A DNA stretch of 64,000 nucleotides from Archangium violaceum (GTDB lineage: Bacteria; Myxococcota; Myxococcia; Myxococcales; Myxococcaceae), in contig NZ_CP069396.1 in NCBI RefSeq assembly GCF_016887565.1, forward strand, positions 3,871,001 to 3,935,000, given 5' to 3'. Positions 1 through 9,273 of the stretch are shown here, in pieces. How positions within the stretch are numbered: the first letter of the stretch is position 1; each line of letters opens with the position of its first letter. Below the pieces are notes generated by a model. The model was given only the letters and a program-made list of their open reading frames with translations, had not been told where the DNA came from and searched no databases. Position numbers and translations under genes: made by a program.

Positions 1-1664
1 ACGCGGGTGCCATCCAGGAGGGCGTGCGCCACCTGCACCGCTCCATCGTCGGAGACGTGCAGCGCTCCGTGCGGGGCGAGCTGGTGCGTGTCGAGCAGGA
101 GCTCGAGGGCCTCGGGATGATCCTCTTCGCGCCCGGGATGGGGGACGACGCCATGCGGTACTCGCTCGTCGGTGCCCGCATGGCCACCCTGTCCAACATC
201 GACTTCGTCTCGCTGTACGCCTCGGGTGGGCAGAGCGTGAAGACCGTGAAGGCGGACGAGGTGCCGGACCCGAAGCTGCCCTCCCGGCTGGAGCCCGAGC
301 TGCTCGCGGCCCTCGGCTCGTCTGGCGGGCACCTGGTGGTCCAGGGCGTGCGTGTCGGCGCGCAGGGCGGGCCCGTGCTCGAGGTGTTCTTCCCCATCAC
401 GCGCGAGGGCACCGTGCGCGCCATCCTCGGCACCCAGGTGAAGCTCGGCGAGCTGTGCGCGCTGATGGGCGAGCTGGGCGAGAAGTTCCTCGGCTCGCGC
501 GAGAACGTGTTCGTCGTGGACCGGGAGCGGAGGCTCGTGTTGCACGCGGACCCGTCCCGCGTGGCCGCCCGCGAGGACTTCTCCCAGCACGGCCTCTTCG
601 CGGCGCTGAGCGGGGACTCGTCCTTCGGCACGGACATGGCCGCCATCTCGGACTTCCACCTGGGTGGCCAGGAGATGATCGGCTCGCTCGAGTCCCTCTC
701 CGAGCGCGGTTGGGCGGTGGCGGTGCAGCAGCCCCAGGCCGTGGCCTATGCCTCCCTGTCGGAGATGCGCAGGTCCATCCTCACCGCGCTCGCGGTGGCC
801 GCACTGGTGGCGCTGGGGGTCGGGCTGCTCGGGGCCCGGCAGCTCACCCGGCCCCTCCGGGACCTGGTGGCGGCGACGCGGGCCCTCGCCGAGCGCGCCT
901 TCCGCGGCGTGGGCGAGCGCGTCACCCGGCGTGGGGACGAGCTGGGCACCCTGGGCCGCGCCTTCGACAGCATGGCCCTGACGCTGGAGTCGAAAGAGCG
1001 CGAGGTCATCATCCAGACGCAGGTGCGCGCGGCCCTCAGCCGCTACCTGTCTCCGGACGTGGTGGACCTGGTGGTGTCCAACCCCGACAAGCTGCGGCTC
1101 GGAGGCGAGCGCCGCGAGGTGACGATCTTCTTCGCGGACGTGGTGGGCTTCACCCGGCTGTCCGAGTCCCAGCCTCCGGAGATCATCGTCGCGCTGCTCA
1201 ACGAGCTGTTCACCTTCGCCACGGAGATCATCCAGCGGCGCGGGGGCATCATCGACAAGTTCATCGGTGACTGCATCATGGCGGTATGGGGCACGCCCCA
1301 GGCGCACGAGGACGACGCGCTGCGCGCGGTGCAGGCGGCCGAGGACCTGCGCCGCTGGCTCGACGTGGGCAACCGCCGCTGGCGCGAGCGGTGGGGCATC
1401 GAGATCCAGCTCGCCATCGGCGTGCACACGGGCCCCGCGGTGGCGGGCAACGTCGGCAGCGAGAAGCGCATGGAGTACACCGTTATCGGTGACACGGTGA
1501 ACGTGGCCGCGCGGCTCGAGTCCATGGCCCAGCCGGGGCAGATCCTTGTCAGCGAGTCCACGCGCGAGCGCATCGGCGAGGCGGCCGTCGACCTGGTGCC
1601 CGCCGGCGAGCGCAAGCTGCACGGCCGCACCGCCGCCACCCGCATCTACGAGGTGCCGGTCTGA
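1..1664 (+). CDS. Cache/HAMP class III adenylate cyclase (5' partial)
   Basis: Membrane-bound sensor cyclase predicted to make cAMP. The frame is open to the left edge, so the N-terminus and probably the first membrane segment lie outside. Numbering from the first in-window start-like codon (GTG at 24): an extracytoplasmic dCache-like sensor spans roughly residues 15-245, a membrane helix 250-272, HAMP 273-325 and a short linker, followed by a class III cyclase domain from about 360 to 546. Both metal-binding aspartates are present (D372 in FFADVVGF, D416 in DKFIGDC), as are the transition-state pair N493/R497 (NVAARLE). K412 with T486 matches the Lys/Thr pair that selects adenine in CyaC-type enzymes, so ATP is the likely substrate. 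Its TGA overlaps the ATG of the next gene (TGATG), indicating translational coupling to the kinase. The overall class is confident; the ligand is unknown. Confidence 0.9.
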   Translation, partial: AGAIQEGVRHLHRSIVGDVQRSVRGELVRVEQELEGLGMILFAPGMGDDAMRYSLVGARMATLSNIDFVSLYASGGQSVKTVKADEVPDPKLPSRLEPELLAALGSSGGHLVVQGVRVGAQGGPVLEVFFPITREGTVRAILGTQVKLGELCALMGELGEKFLGSRENVFVVDRERRLVLHADPSRVAAREDFSQHGLFAALSGDSSFGTDMAAISDFHLGGQEMIGSLESLSERGWAVAVQQPQAVAYASLSEMRRSILTALAVAALVALGVGLLGARQLTRPLRDLVAATRALAERAFRGVGERVTRRGDELGTLGRAFDSMALTLESKEREVIIQTQVRAALSRYLSPDVVDLVVSNPDKLRLGGERREVTIFFADVVGFTRLSESQPPEIIVALLNELFTFATEIIQRRGGIIDKFIGDCIMAVWGTPQAHEDDALRAVQAAEDLRRWLDVGNRRWRERWGIEIQLAIGVHTGPAVAGNVGSEKRMEYTVIGDTVNVAARLESMAQPGQILVSESTRERIGEAAVDLVPAGERKLHGRTAATRIYEVPV

Positions 1665-2956
1665 TGCTCCAGGTGGGGCAGCTCGTCGGCGAGCGCTTCC
1701 GTGTCTTGCGTACGCTCGGCCAGGGGGGAATGGGCACGGTCTACGTGGCGGAGCAGCTCGGCCTGGGCCGCCACGTGGCCCTCAAGGTGATGCACCCGCA
1801 CATCGCCAGAGCCCCCGGTTTCTCCGAACGCTTTCAACGGGAGGCCCAGGTGCTGGCCCGGCTGCGCCACCCGGGCTCGGTGGAGGTGTACGACTACGGG
1901 CTCGACTCCGGCTTCCTCTACCTCGCCATGGAGCTGGTGTCCGGCGAGACGGTGGAGTCCCTGCTGCTGCGAGAGGGCGCCCAGCCGGTGCCGCGCGCGG
2001 TGGACCTGACCGTGCAGGTGCTGGAGGTGCTGGAGGCCGCACACGTGCTCGGCATCATCCACCGCGACCTCAAGCCCGCGAACCTCTTCCTCGACAACCA
2101 CGAGGGCCGCGAGCGCGTGAAGGTGCTCGACTTCGGCCTGGCCGCGCTCGGCGGGGAGCTGAACGTGCGGCTCACCCAGGAGGGCATGGCCGTGGGGACG
2201 CCGGGCTTCATGTCCCCGGAGCAGATGCGCGGGCTGCCGCTGGACGGACGCAGCGACCTGTACTCGGTGGGGTGCGTGCTCTACGAGCTGCTCACCGGGG
2301 TGCCTCCCTTCCCGGTGGCGGTGTCAGCGGAGGCGGCCGTCGCGCACCTCTACAGGCCGGTGCCTCCCCTCCGGGAGATGCGGCCAGCCCTCTCCATTCC
2401 CCAGAGCCTGGAGGCCACGGTGATGAAGGCGCTGGAGAAGCTGCCCGAGCTGCGCCCGGCGGACGCGGCGGCCATGCGCCAGGAGCTGCTGGCCGTGCTC
2501 GACGAGCCGCTGGGGCCGGCCGCGCCGAAGAAGCGGGGCGAGGGCAAGAAGACGGAGCGGGGACTCGGGCTCGCGCGGCACGAGGTGCCCGTGCCGAAGC
2601 CCGTGGCCGGTGGGCTGCCCGTGGGGGTGGTGGCTTCGCGCGAGGGGAGCACGGAGACCACGCTGGTGATGTCGCTCTCGGCGTGCGGCTTCCAGGCGCG
2701 GGTCGTCTCCCCGGAGGGGCCCCTGGGGGAGCTCGGCGCGCTGCTCTTCGTCGCGGACGGGCGGGAGTCGCTCGCGCATGCGAGAGCCCTGGCTTCGCGC
2801 CCCGGTGCCCCGCCGGTGTTGCTGTGCGGCCCCGCGGATGACTGGGAACTGGTGACGGGTGCCCTCGAGGGCGGGCTCTTCGACTTCGTCCCCCTGCCGT
2901 TGGATTCGCTCGATCTGACCCGGAAGGTGTCGCGTGCTCAGAAATCCAAGCGTTAG
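1664..2956 (+). CDS. Ser/Thr protein kinase with C-terminal pseudo-receiver domain
   Basis: Hanks-type kinase of 430 residues. The catalytic domain covers about 10-275: glycine loop GQGGMG at 19-24, ATP-binding K41, catalytic HRDLKP with D135, DFG with D156, and SPEQ in place of APE. No membrane segment is visible, so it is predicted cytosolic. After a basic linker (about 285-315), residues 320-430 read like a response-regulator fold: an ALLFVADG strand where the phospho-acceptor is expected, a PPVLLCGP strand, and a GLFDFVPLPLD segment resembling the DFL-KP region of receivers. The acidic pocket is poorly kept, so this looks like a pseudo-receiver for protein contacts. It starts inside the stop of the adenylate cyclase, and its end overlaps the FecR/LysM gene by 23 bp, so the three genes probably form one signalling unit. 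Confidence 0.88.
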   Translation: MLQVGQLVGERFRVLRTLGQGGMGTVYVAEQLGLGRHVALKVMHPHIARAPGFSERFQREAQVLARLRHPGSVEVYDYGLDSGFLYLAMELVSGETVESLLLREGAQPVPRAVDLTVQVLEVLEAAHVLGIIHRDLKPANLFLDNHEGRERVKVLDFGLAALGGELNVRLTQEGMAVGTPGFMSPEQMRGLPLDGRSDLYSVGCVLYELLTGVPPFPVAVSAEAAVAHLYRPVPPLREMRPALSIPQSLEATVMKALEKLPELRPADAAAMRQELLAVLDEPLGPAAPKKRGEGKKTERGLGLARHEVPVPKPVAGGLPVGVVASREGSTETTLVMSLSACGFQARVVSPEGPLGELGALLFVADGRESLAHARALASRPGAPPVLLCGPADDWELVTGALEGGLFDFVPLPLDSLDLTRKVSRAQKSKR

Positions 2957-5327
2957 AGCGCTCTTCGCCGCGCTCGCCCTTGTGCTGTTCTCGCCGGCCA
3001 TTTCATGGGCCCAGCAGGCCCCGGACGACGACGTGTACGTGGTGCAGCCCGGGGACACGTGTGGCAGCGTGGCGCGCAAGGTGTTCGGCGACGCGACGGT
3101 CGGCTCGGCGAAGCTGCACGCGCTCAACAAGATGGGGCCGCCGCCGCACGAGCTGAAGCCGGGCACGGTGCTGCGCATCAAGGGCGACCCGGACGCGCGC
3201 CTCACCTTCATCAAGCCCGAGGTCAACTCCAAGCGGGCCGGCAAGGTGGAGTGGCGCGAGGCGAACACCGGGCAGGGGCTGTGGCGGCTGGACTCCGTCA
3301 ACACGCTGCGCGAGGCCGGCGCCGAGGTCACCTTCCGCGATCTGACGCGGCTGCAGATGAACGAGAACGCGCTCGTCGTCATCTACGGCAAGGCCGCCCA
3401 GGCGACGGACAAGGTGAAGAAGTCCGGCGCGGTGGAGCTGCTGCAGGGCGAGCTGAACGTCTCTCTGGCGGAGCTGCGCGGCGAGCCCGTGGGAGTGCAG
3501 ATGCCGGCGGCCACGGTGGCGGCGCGCTCGAAAGACATCCACGTGGGCGTGGACGCGCAGCAGATGAGCCGCGTGTCCGTCTTCGACGGTCAGGCCGAGG
3601 TGTCGGCGCAGGGCCAGAGCGTCCAGGTACCGAAGGATCATGGGACGCGGGTGGCCAGGGGCCAGCTTCCCGAGAAGCCGCGCCCGCTGCCCGAGGCCCC
3701 GTCGTGGGCGGGCGGTGTCCGCTCGGTGCGGCTGCTGCTGGAGGACAAGGGGGTGGACGAGGAGCTGGCGTGGGCCCCCGTGAAGGAGGCGGCGTCGTAC
3801 CGGGTGGAGCTCGCGCGAGACGAGCGCTTCAACGACCGGGTGCACGGCGAGACGGTGCAGGCGGCGGGGGAGGGCCCGAAGTCCGTGGCTCGAGCACTGG
3901 GGCCCGGCAGGTACTTCGCGCGAGTGCGCGCCGTGGACGCGGCGGGCCTGTTGGGCAAGGCCTCCGCCGTGCGGCAGGTGGAGGTGCTGCGCGTGAAGAC
4001 GGAGCGGGGCGTGGTGGGGCCCCAGGGCATCCAGGGCATCCAGGGCATCCAGGGCGCGCTCCGGGTGGACTTCTCGGTCGAGGGCGCCGAGTCGCTGGAC
4101 TTCCGCCTCGACGGCGCGCCCACGACGCACCCGGTGCGGGTGGAGAGCGTAGGCACGCATACGCTGGAGCTGATGCCTCGCGGGGTGCCCGACGCGCGCC
4201 CGGAGAAGCTGTCGCTCACGGTGTCGCCGCCCCGCGTGGAGGTGGACCTGGAGCCCGTGGCCGATGCCTTCCGGGTGAAGGTGCTGGTGCTCGACGAGCG
4301 CGGGACGCCGCTGGAGGGACCCTTCCCGCAGTTGAAGCTGCTCGGGCAGTACGGCACGCGGGTGGAGGCGTCGCTGCAGCGCCAGAAGGATGGCTCGTTG
4401 ATGACGCGGGCGGTGCCGGGCATGCGCGGCGGTGAGCGCGTGGCCGCCCTGGAGGCACTCTGGGGTGACACGTCCATCCAACAGGTCAGTGCCCTGGCGC
4501 CGGTGGAGCAGCGAGCCCCGGCTCCCGTGGTGACCGTGGAGCCCGCGCCCGTCGTGAAGGCCGCCGAGGAGGAAGTGGCGCTCCAACCGCTGCTGGGCGC
4601 TCCGTCGGGTGGCTTGGTGGAGGCGGCTCCGCTGCCCACCGCATGGCTGCCGCAGGCCTGGCTCGGCGAGCTGCGCGTGCAGCCCGCGTTGGGCTCGGGA
4701 GGCGTGGACCTCGCTCGCGGTCGCACCGTGCTCGCCGTGGAGGGCCGGGTGTCCGAGCGGGTGGCCCTGGGCACGGCGGTGGCCCTGCGTCCCGGAGCGT
4801 TGCTGCGCGGTGGTGACGAGGCGGGCGAGCTGCCCGCGACGGCACCGTCCGTCTCGTTGTCTGGGCGGGTGCGGCTGACGGACTCCCCGGCCTTCCGCGT
4901 GCTGCTGTCCTTCGATGGCACCTTCGCGGGCTCCGGCTTCGGCCAGGAGGTCCAAGGGCTGCGGCTGCGTCCAGCGCTGCTCGCGGGGATGCGCAGGGGG
5001 CAGTGGGCCTTCTCCACCAGCCAGGGTTACGCCCTCCGGCCGGGTCAGGCCCAGGCCACCTGGGACAGTGCGTATCAGGCGTGGTTCCTGCCCCTTCCCC
5101 GGCTGGCGCTCGGGGCCGAGCTCGATGGGCTGGTCGACGCCACGCCTCGTGCGGACGGACCCGTGGCCTTCGCGGCCGGGCTGGGTGCGCGCCTGCGACT
5201 CGCTGGATTCGAGCTGGGGACCTCCGTGCGCCGGGGCTTCGGTCCCGACGGGACCCGCGTCTGGGGCGACTGGAGCGCGTTGCTGACACTCGGCTGGTCG
5301 GGGCTCACTCCCACACAACCCCAGTAG
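2934..5327 (+). CDS. Secreted LysM / FecR-domain cell-envelope protein
   Basis: A 797-residue exported protein, GTG start, overlapping the kinase by 23 bp. A signal peptide is clear (hydrophobic core at about 8-22, likely cut after SWA at 26). Domains in order: LysM at about 34-83 ([19 protein letters not shown]), a FecR-like domain at about 100-230, Pro-rich and fibronectin-like stretches with a collagen-like [10 protein letters not shown] run near 364, and a long C-terminal region rich in alternating beta strands (about 580-797) that could be an outer-membrane barrel. LysM implies peptidoglycan binding. FecR domains in such multi-domain proteins are found in envelope proteins rather than iron sigma regulators. 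Coupling to an adenylate cyclase and a kinase suggests an envelope-stress or surface-sensing role (inference). No terminator is apparent before the iron cluster. Confidence 0.82.
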   Translation: MLRNPSVRALFAALALVLFSPAISWAQQAPDDDVYVVQPGDTCGSVARKVFGDATVGSAKLHALNKMGPPPHELKPGTVLRIKGDPDARLTFIKPEVNSKRAGKVEWREANTGQGLWRLDSVNTLREAGAEVTFRDLTRLQMNENALVVIYGKAAQATDKVKKSGAVELLQGELNVSLAELRGEPVGVQMPAATVAARSKDIHVGVDAQQMSRVSVFDGQAEVSAQGQSVQVPKDHGTRVARGQLPEKPRPLPEAPSWAGGVRSVRLLLEDKGVDEELAWAPVKEAASYRVELARDERFNDRVHGETVQAAGEGPKSVARALGPGRYFARVRAVDAAGLLGKASAVRQVEVLRVKTERGVVGPQGIQGIQGIQGALRVDFSVEGAESLDFRLDGAPTTHPVRVESVGTHTLELMPRGVPDARPEKLSLTVSPPRVEVDLEPVADAFRVKVLVLDERGTPLEGPFPQLKLLGQYGTRVEASLQRQKDGSLMTRAVPGMRGGERVAALEALWGDTSIQQVSALAPVEQRAPAPVVTVEPAPVVKAAEEEVALQPLLGAPSGGLVEAAPLPTAWLPQAWLGELRVQPALGSGGVDLARGRTVLAVEGRVSERVALGTAVALRPGALLRGGDEAGELPATAPSVSLSGRVRLTDSPAFRVLLSFDGTFAGSGFGQEVQGLRLRPALLAGMRRGQWAFSTSQGYALRPGQAQATWDSAYQAWFLPLPRLALGAELDGLVDATPRADGPVAFAAGLGARLRLAGFELGTSVRRGFGPDGTRVWGDWSALLTLGWSGLTPTQPQ
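4023..4055 (+). repeat. Three 9-bp units encoding Gln-Gly-Ile
   Basis: The 9-bp unit CAGGGCATC is repeated three times without change and followed by CAGGGC. It encodes a collagen-like Gly-Ile-Gln run inside the LysM/FecR protein. The perfect nucleotide repetition suggests slippage and possible length variation between strains. Confidence 0.85.
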
Positions 5328-5425
5328 CGACACCAACCTCCGGAGTCATCCTCTCGCTTCACTACCCGTGCGCGCGGCGCTTGACGGGAAGGGGCGGGAT
5401 ATGGCACCTGTCTGCCCTGAATAAT

Positions 5426-5450
5426 GATAATGAGAACCATTCTCATTATC
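5426..5450. promoter_or_regulatory. Fur box upstream of mxcC
   Basis: Perfect inverted repeat with 11-bp arms, GATAATGAGAA and TTCTCATTATC, around a 3-bp centre (CCA). The left arm closely matches the Fur hexamer consensus GATAAT and is strikingly AT-rich for this genome. It lies 54 bp before the mxcC start. It should confer Fur/iron repression on the myxochelin operon; a Fur-controlled myxochelin regulon is established in Stigmatella. A TTGACG at 5381-5386 could be a -35 element, but no good -10 accompanies it. Confidence 0.88.
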
Positions 5451-5503
5451 TGAGTGTCGTTTCGGCCCGGCGGTCTCGGGCGCGTCGAAGGGAGTCGGAA
5501 GAG

Positions 5504-6277
5504 ATGGGAGCGACCACCAGAGTGGCCCTGGTGACAGGTGCGGCGCAGGGCATTGGTGCGGAGGTGGCGCGGATGCTGGCCGACGGTGCGTCGGTGGCGT
5601 TGCTCGACAAGCGGGAGGAGGGGCTGGCCTCGCTGGTGGCGGAGCTGCGCGAGCGCGGGTGCCGTGCCGCCGCCTTTCCGGCCGACGTGAGCGACAGTGC
5701 CGCGGTCGAGCGGGTGGTGGAGCGGGTCGAGCGCGAGCTGGGGCCCATCGAGATCCTGGTCAACGTGGCGGGTGTGCTGCGGATCGGCTCGGTCGTGTCG
5801 CTGAGCGATGAGGACTGGGCCTCCACCTTCGCGGTCAACACCCACGGGGTCTTCCACGTCTCCCGCGCGGTCGCCAGGCGCATGGTGCCTCGCCGGACGG
5901 GAGTCATCGTCACCGTCGGCTCGAACGCCGCCGGGGTGCCGCGCATGCAGATGGCCGCCTACGCCGCCTCCAAGGCCGCCTCGACCATGTTCACCAAATG
6001 TCTGGGATTGGAGCTGGCCCAGCACAACATCCGCTGCAACGTGGTGTCTCCCGGCTCGACCGACACGGCCATGCAGCGCTCGCTCTGGGCCGACGAGAAC
6101 GGTGCGCAGGCGATGATCTCCGGCTCTCCCGAGACCTTCCGCGTGGGCATTCCGCTGCGCCGGATCGCCACTCCCACCGATATCGCCGAGGCGGTGTCCT
6201 TCCTGGTCTCCGACCGGGCCCGCCACATCACCATGCACGACCTGTGTGTCGACGGTGGTGCGACCCTGGGGGTGTAG
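5504..6277 (+). CDS. mxcC: 2,3-dihydro-2,3-dihydroxybenzoate dehydrogenase MxcC
   Basis: Short-chain dehydrogenase of 257 residues that oxidises 2,3-dihydro-2,3-dihydroxybenzoate to 2,3-dihydroxybenzoate with NAD (EntA reaction), the last step to the catechol unit of myxochelin. The ATG at 5504 is preceded by GGAGTCGGAAGAG; the frame is open further upstream, but that extension would run across the Fur box and is not real. SDR hallmarks: TGAAQGIG nucleotide loop at 11-18, NVAG, and the catalytic YAASK with Y153 and K157. As first gene behind the Fur box it opens the operon mxcC-D-E-F-G-DAHP synthase. The 97-bp gap to mxcD holds a second Fur-like dyad. Assignment is secure from sequence plus context. 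Confidence 0.95.
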   Translation: MGATTRVALVTGAAQGIGAEVARMLADGASVALLDKREEGLASLVAELRERGCRAAAFPADVSDSAAVERVVERVERELGPIEILVNVAGVLRIGSVVSLSDEDWASTFAVNTHGVFHVSRAVARRMVPRRTGVIVTVGSNAAGVPRMQMAAYAASKAASTMFTKCLGLELAQHNIRCNVVSPGSTDTAMQRSLWADENGAQAMISGSPETFRVGIPLRRIATPTDIAEAVSFLVSDRARHITMHDLCVDGGATLGV

Positions 6278-6297
6278 GAATTCTTGCTGTCTCGAAG

Positions 6298-6320
6298 TTG
6301 AGAATAGTTTGCATTTTCAA
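6298..6320. promoter_or_regulatory. Second Fur-like dyad between mxcC and mxcD
   Basis: Inverted repeat TTGAGAAT-N7-ATTTTCAA (7 of 8 arm positions match) in an otherwise GC-rich gap. The half-site TGAGAA is shared with the mxcC Fur box, but the arms sit 6 bp further apart, a shift that fits Fur binding to arrays of hexamers. It could mark an internal iron-regulated promoter for mxcD onward. No clear -35/-10 was found, so this is suggestive only. Confidence 0.45.
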
Positions 6321-6374
6321 TGTCAGTCGTGCGGGAAGAGTGGTCCTGAATCCCGACACGGGAAGGTGACTGTA

Positions 6375-7598
6375 ATGACCGAGAGTCCCACGGTGCCGCA
6401 GGCGCTGGCCGCGCAGTTGCTCGAGAGTTACGAGGCCGGTTCGTCCTTCTTCTTCGCCTCGCCCAAGCGCACGCTGTTGGCGCGAGGCACGTTCGCCACC
6501 GTGCCGCACGCCGGTGGCACGAACGCGCTGGAGCGTCTGCCCGAGCGCGTGGCGGCGGTGCTCAACGACGCACGGGAAGCCGCTCATGACATCCCGGTGG
6601 CGGTCGGCGCGGTGCCCTTCGACGGCTCGGTCCCGGCGCAGCTGGTGGTGCCGATGACCCTGCAGCGGGCGGGGCCGCTGGTGTTCGATTCGGCCGCTCC
6701 CGTGCATCGTGCCCCGGCGGCGCGCTACACGGTCCGGCCGGTGCCCGAGCCCGCCGCCTATATCGATGGGGTGACGCGGGCGCTGGAGCTGATGCGCAGC
6801 GGCCCGCTGCGCAAGGTGGTGCTGTCCCGCTCGCTGCACCTCAGCACCCCCACGCCGATCGATCTGCGGCAGCTGCTGCGCAACCTGGCCCAGCGCAACT
6901 CCACGGGCTACACCTTCGCGGTGGACTTGCCTCCTCAGGCGACCGCGCCTGGGGCGGGCCGGCGGACGCTGATCGGCGCCAGCCCCGAGCTGCTGGTCTC
7001 TCGCTCGGGAATGCAGGTGCTGGCCAATCCACTGGCGGGCTCCGCGCCTCGCAGCGCCGATCCGCGCGAGGATCAGGCTCGGGCCGCCGCACTGCTGGCG
7101 TCGCCCAAGGATCTCCACGAGCACGCCGTGGTGATCGACGCGGTCGCGGAGGCCATGCGTCCATTCTGCAAGCGGCTGGAGGTGCCCGCTGGGCCCTCGC
7201 TCGTCAACACCGCCACCATGTGGCACCTGTCGAGCCGGATCACCGGCGAGCTGGCGGATCCGTCGATTTCCTCGCTGATGCTGGCCCTCGCGCTGCATCC
7301 CACGCCGGCGGTGTGTGGCTACCCGACCGAGCTGGCCCACGCGGCGATCGACACGATCGAACCGTTCGATCGCGGCTTCTACACGGGCACGGTGGGCTGG
7401 TGCGACGCGAACGGAGACGGCCAGTGGGCCGTGACCATCCGCTGCGCCGAGGCCGATGAGCGCACGCTGCGGCTGTTCGCGGGAGCGGGGATCGTGGCGG
7501 GCTCGAAGCCCGAGTCCGAGCTGGCCGAGACCGAGGCGAAGTTCCGCACCATGCTCCAGGCGATGGGGCTGGGGCAGGGCGCCGAGGTGCAGCCATGA
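6375..7598 (+). CDS. mxcD: Isochorismate synthase MxcD
   Basis: Chorismate-utilising enzyme of 407 residues converting chorismate to isochorismate (EntC/DhbC reaction). The ATG at 6375 follows GGAAGGTGACTGTA, a good ribosome site, whereas an upstream extension would code through the Fur-like dyad. Family signatures: the [10 protein letters not shown] stretch followed by NPLAGSAPR near the middle, a His-Glu-His segment [21 protein letters not shown], and the C-terminal GFYTGTVGW with the IRCAE motif of the chorismate-binding fold. Magnesium-binding acidic residues typical of the family are present. Its stop overlaps the ATG of mxcE by 4 bp (ATGA), so the two are translationally coupled. It draws chorismate from the shikimate pathway, which the DAHP synthase at 14634 replenishes. 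Confidence 0.95.
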   Translation: MTESPTVPQALAAQLLESYEAGSSFFFASPKRTLLARGTFATVPHAGGTNALERLPERVAAVLNDAREAAHDIPVAVGAVPFDGSVPAQLVVPMTLQRAGPLVFDSAAPVHRAPAARYTVRPVPEPAAYIDGVTRALELMRSGPLRKVVLSRSLHLSTPTPIDLRQLLRNLAQRNSTGYTFAVDLPPQATAPGAGRRTLIGASPELLVSRSGMQVLANPLAGSAPRSADPREDQARAAALLASPKDLHEHAVVIDAVAEAMRPFCKRLEVPAGPSLVNTATMWHLSSRITGELADPSISSLMLALALHPTPAVCGYPTELAHAAIDTIEPFDRGFYTGTVGWCDANGDGQWAVTIRCAEADERTLRLFAGAGIVAGSKPESELAETEAKFRTMLQAMGLGQGAEVQP

Positions 7599-9259
7599 CT
7601 TCGCCTGTCCCTCGGGAGGAAGCGGCCCCGCTGCCGGGCTGCCCCACGTGGCCCGAGGAGTTCGCCACGCGGTACCGGAAGGCCGGCTACTGGCGGGGCG
7701 AGACCTTCGGCCAGATGCTGCGCGAGCGGGCCCGGAATCACGGTGAGCGCACCGCGCTCGTGGCCGGCGCCCAGCGCTGGACCTACCGCGAGCTCGACGC
7801 GCGAGCAGACCAGCTGGCCGCCGGGTTCCATGCCCTGGGCATCAAGCCGCGGGACCGGGTGGTGGTGCAGTTGCCCAACATCGGCGCGTTCTTCGAGGTG
7901 ATCTTCGCGCTGTTCCGGCTGGGCGCGCTGCCGGTGTTCGCGCTTCCCGCGCACCGTGGCGCGGAGATCAACTACTTCTGCTCGTTCACCGAGGCGGTCG
8001 CCTACATCATCCCGGACAAGCACTCCGGCTTCGACTACCGCACGCTGGCCGAGCAGGTCCGTGGCGCGGTGCCGACCCTGCGGCATGTGATCGTCGCCGG
8101 TGAGGCCGGCCCGTTCACCTCGTTGAGCGGGCTGTACGCCTCTCCGGCCGAGCTGCCGGGGCCGAGCGCCAGCGACGTGGCGTTCTTCCAGCTGTCGGGC
8201 GGCAGCACGGGCGTCCCCAAGCTCATTCCGCGCACCCACGACGACTACATCTACAGCCTGCGGGGTAGCGTGGAGATCTGCCAGCTCGACGGGTCGAGCG
8301 TGTACCTGTGCGCGCTGCCCGCCGCGCACAACTTCCCGCTCAGCTCGCCGGGCGTGCTCGGCACCTTCTACGCGGGTGGCACGGCCGTGCTGGCGCTGAA
8401 CCCCAGCCCGGACGAGGCCTTCCCGCTGATCGCGCGCGAGCGGGTCACGATCACCGCGTTGGTGCCTCCGCTGGCGATGATCTGGCTGGAGTCCGCCAAG
8501 GCCAGGCGGCACGACCTGTCGAGCCTGCGCGTGCTGCAGGTCGGAGGCGCGAAGTTCAGCGCCGAGGCCGCCCGGCGGGTGCGTCCCACGCTCGGCTGCA
8601 CGCTGCAGCAGGTCTTCGGCATGGCCGAGGGACTGGTCAACTACACGCGGCTGGATGACCCCGAGGAGCTGATCGTCACCACCCAGGGTAGGCCGATCTC
8701 TCCCGACGATGAGATCCGGGTGGTCGACGAGGAGGGGAACGAGGTCGCTCCGGGGGAGACCGGTCAGCTGCTGACGCGCGGTCCCTACACCATCCGTGGC
8801 TACTACATGGCCGAGGCGCACAACGCGCGGGCGTTCACGCCCGATGGCTTCTACCACACGGGTGATCTGGTCCGGGTGACACTGGAAGGCTACCTGGTGG
8901 TGGAGGGGCGCGCGAAGGATCAGATCAACCGGGGCGGTGACAAGGTCGCGGCCGAAGAGGTCGAGAACCACCTGCTGGCTCATCCCTCCGTCCACGACGC
9001 GGCGGTGGTCGCCATTCCGGATCCGTTCCTCGGCGAGCGCACCTGCGCGTTCGTCATTCCCCGTGAGACACCGCCGACCGCCGCCGCGCTCAATGCCTTC
9101 CTGCGCGAGCGCGGACTGGCGGCCTACAAGATTCCGGATCGGGTCGAGTTCATCGCCGCGTTCCCGAAGACCGGGGTCGGCAAGGTCAGCAAGAAGGCCC
9201 TGCGCGAGACGCTCACCCGTTCCCCCTCGAAAAACGCCGCTTCCACCCCTTCGCGTTGA
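7595..9259 (+). CDS. mxcE: 2,3-dihydroxybenzoate-AMP ligase MxcE
   Basis: Stand-alone adenylation enzyme of 554 residues that activates 2,3-dihydroxybenzoate with ATP and transfers it to the aryl-carrier domain of MxcF (EntE/DhbE family). The P-loop-like core [18 protein letters not shown], the GMAEGL motif, the YHTGDLVRV hinge region, [12 protein letters not shown] and the C-terminal [11 protein letters not shown] with the catalytic lysine are all present. N246 in [12 protein letters not shown] corresponds to the Asn that contacts the catechol hydroxyl in DhbE (N235), supporting dihydroxybenzoate rather than an amino acid as substrate. It overlaps mxcD by 4 bp and is followed 14 bp later by mxcF. 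Length and motif order are normal for the family. Confidence 0.96.
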   Translation: MTSPVPREEAAPLPGCPTWPEEFATRYRKAGYWRGETFGQMLRERARNHGERTALVAGAQRWTYRELDARADQLAAGFHALGIKPRDRVVVQLPNIGAFFEVIFALFRLGALPVFALPAHRGAEINYFCSFTEAVAYIIPDKHSGFDYRTLAEQVRGAVPTLRHVIVAGEAGPFTSLSGLYASPAELPGPSASDVAFFQLSGGSTGVPKLIPRTHDDYIYSLRGSVEICQLDGSSVYLCALPAAHNFPLSSPGVLGTFYAGGTAVLALNPSPDEAFPLIARERVTITALVPPLAMIWLESAKARRHDLSSLRVLQVGGAKFSAEAARRVRPTLGCTLQQVFGMAEGLVNYTRLDDPEELIVTTQGRPISPDDEIRVVDEEGNEVAPGETGQLLTRGPYTIRGYYMAEAHNARAFTPDGFYHTGDLVRVTLEGYLVVEGRAKDQINRGGDKVAAEEVENHLLAHPSVHDAAVVAIPDPFLGERTCAFVIPRETPPTAAALNAFLRERGLAAYKIPDRVEFIAAFPKTGVGKVSKKALRETLTRSPSKNAASTPSR

Positions 9260-9273
9260 AAGGAGTCACTCCC

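Noticed and set aside
5003-5503. N-terminal extension of mxcC by an upstream in-frame start
   Set aside because: It would translate through the Fur box and the end of the FecR gene, has no SDR-family counterpart, and the ATG at 5504 has a ribosome site directly before the conserved start.
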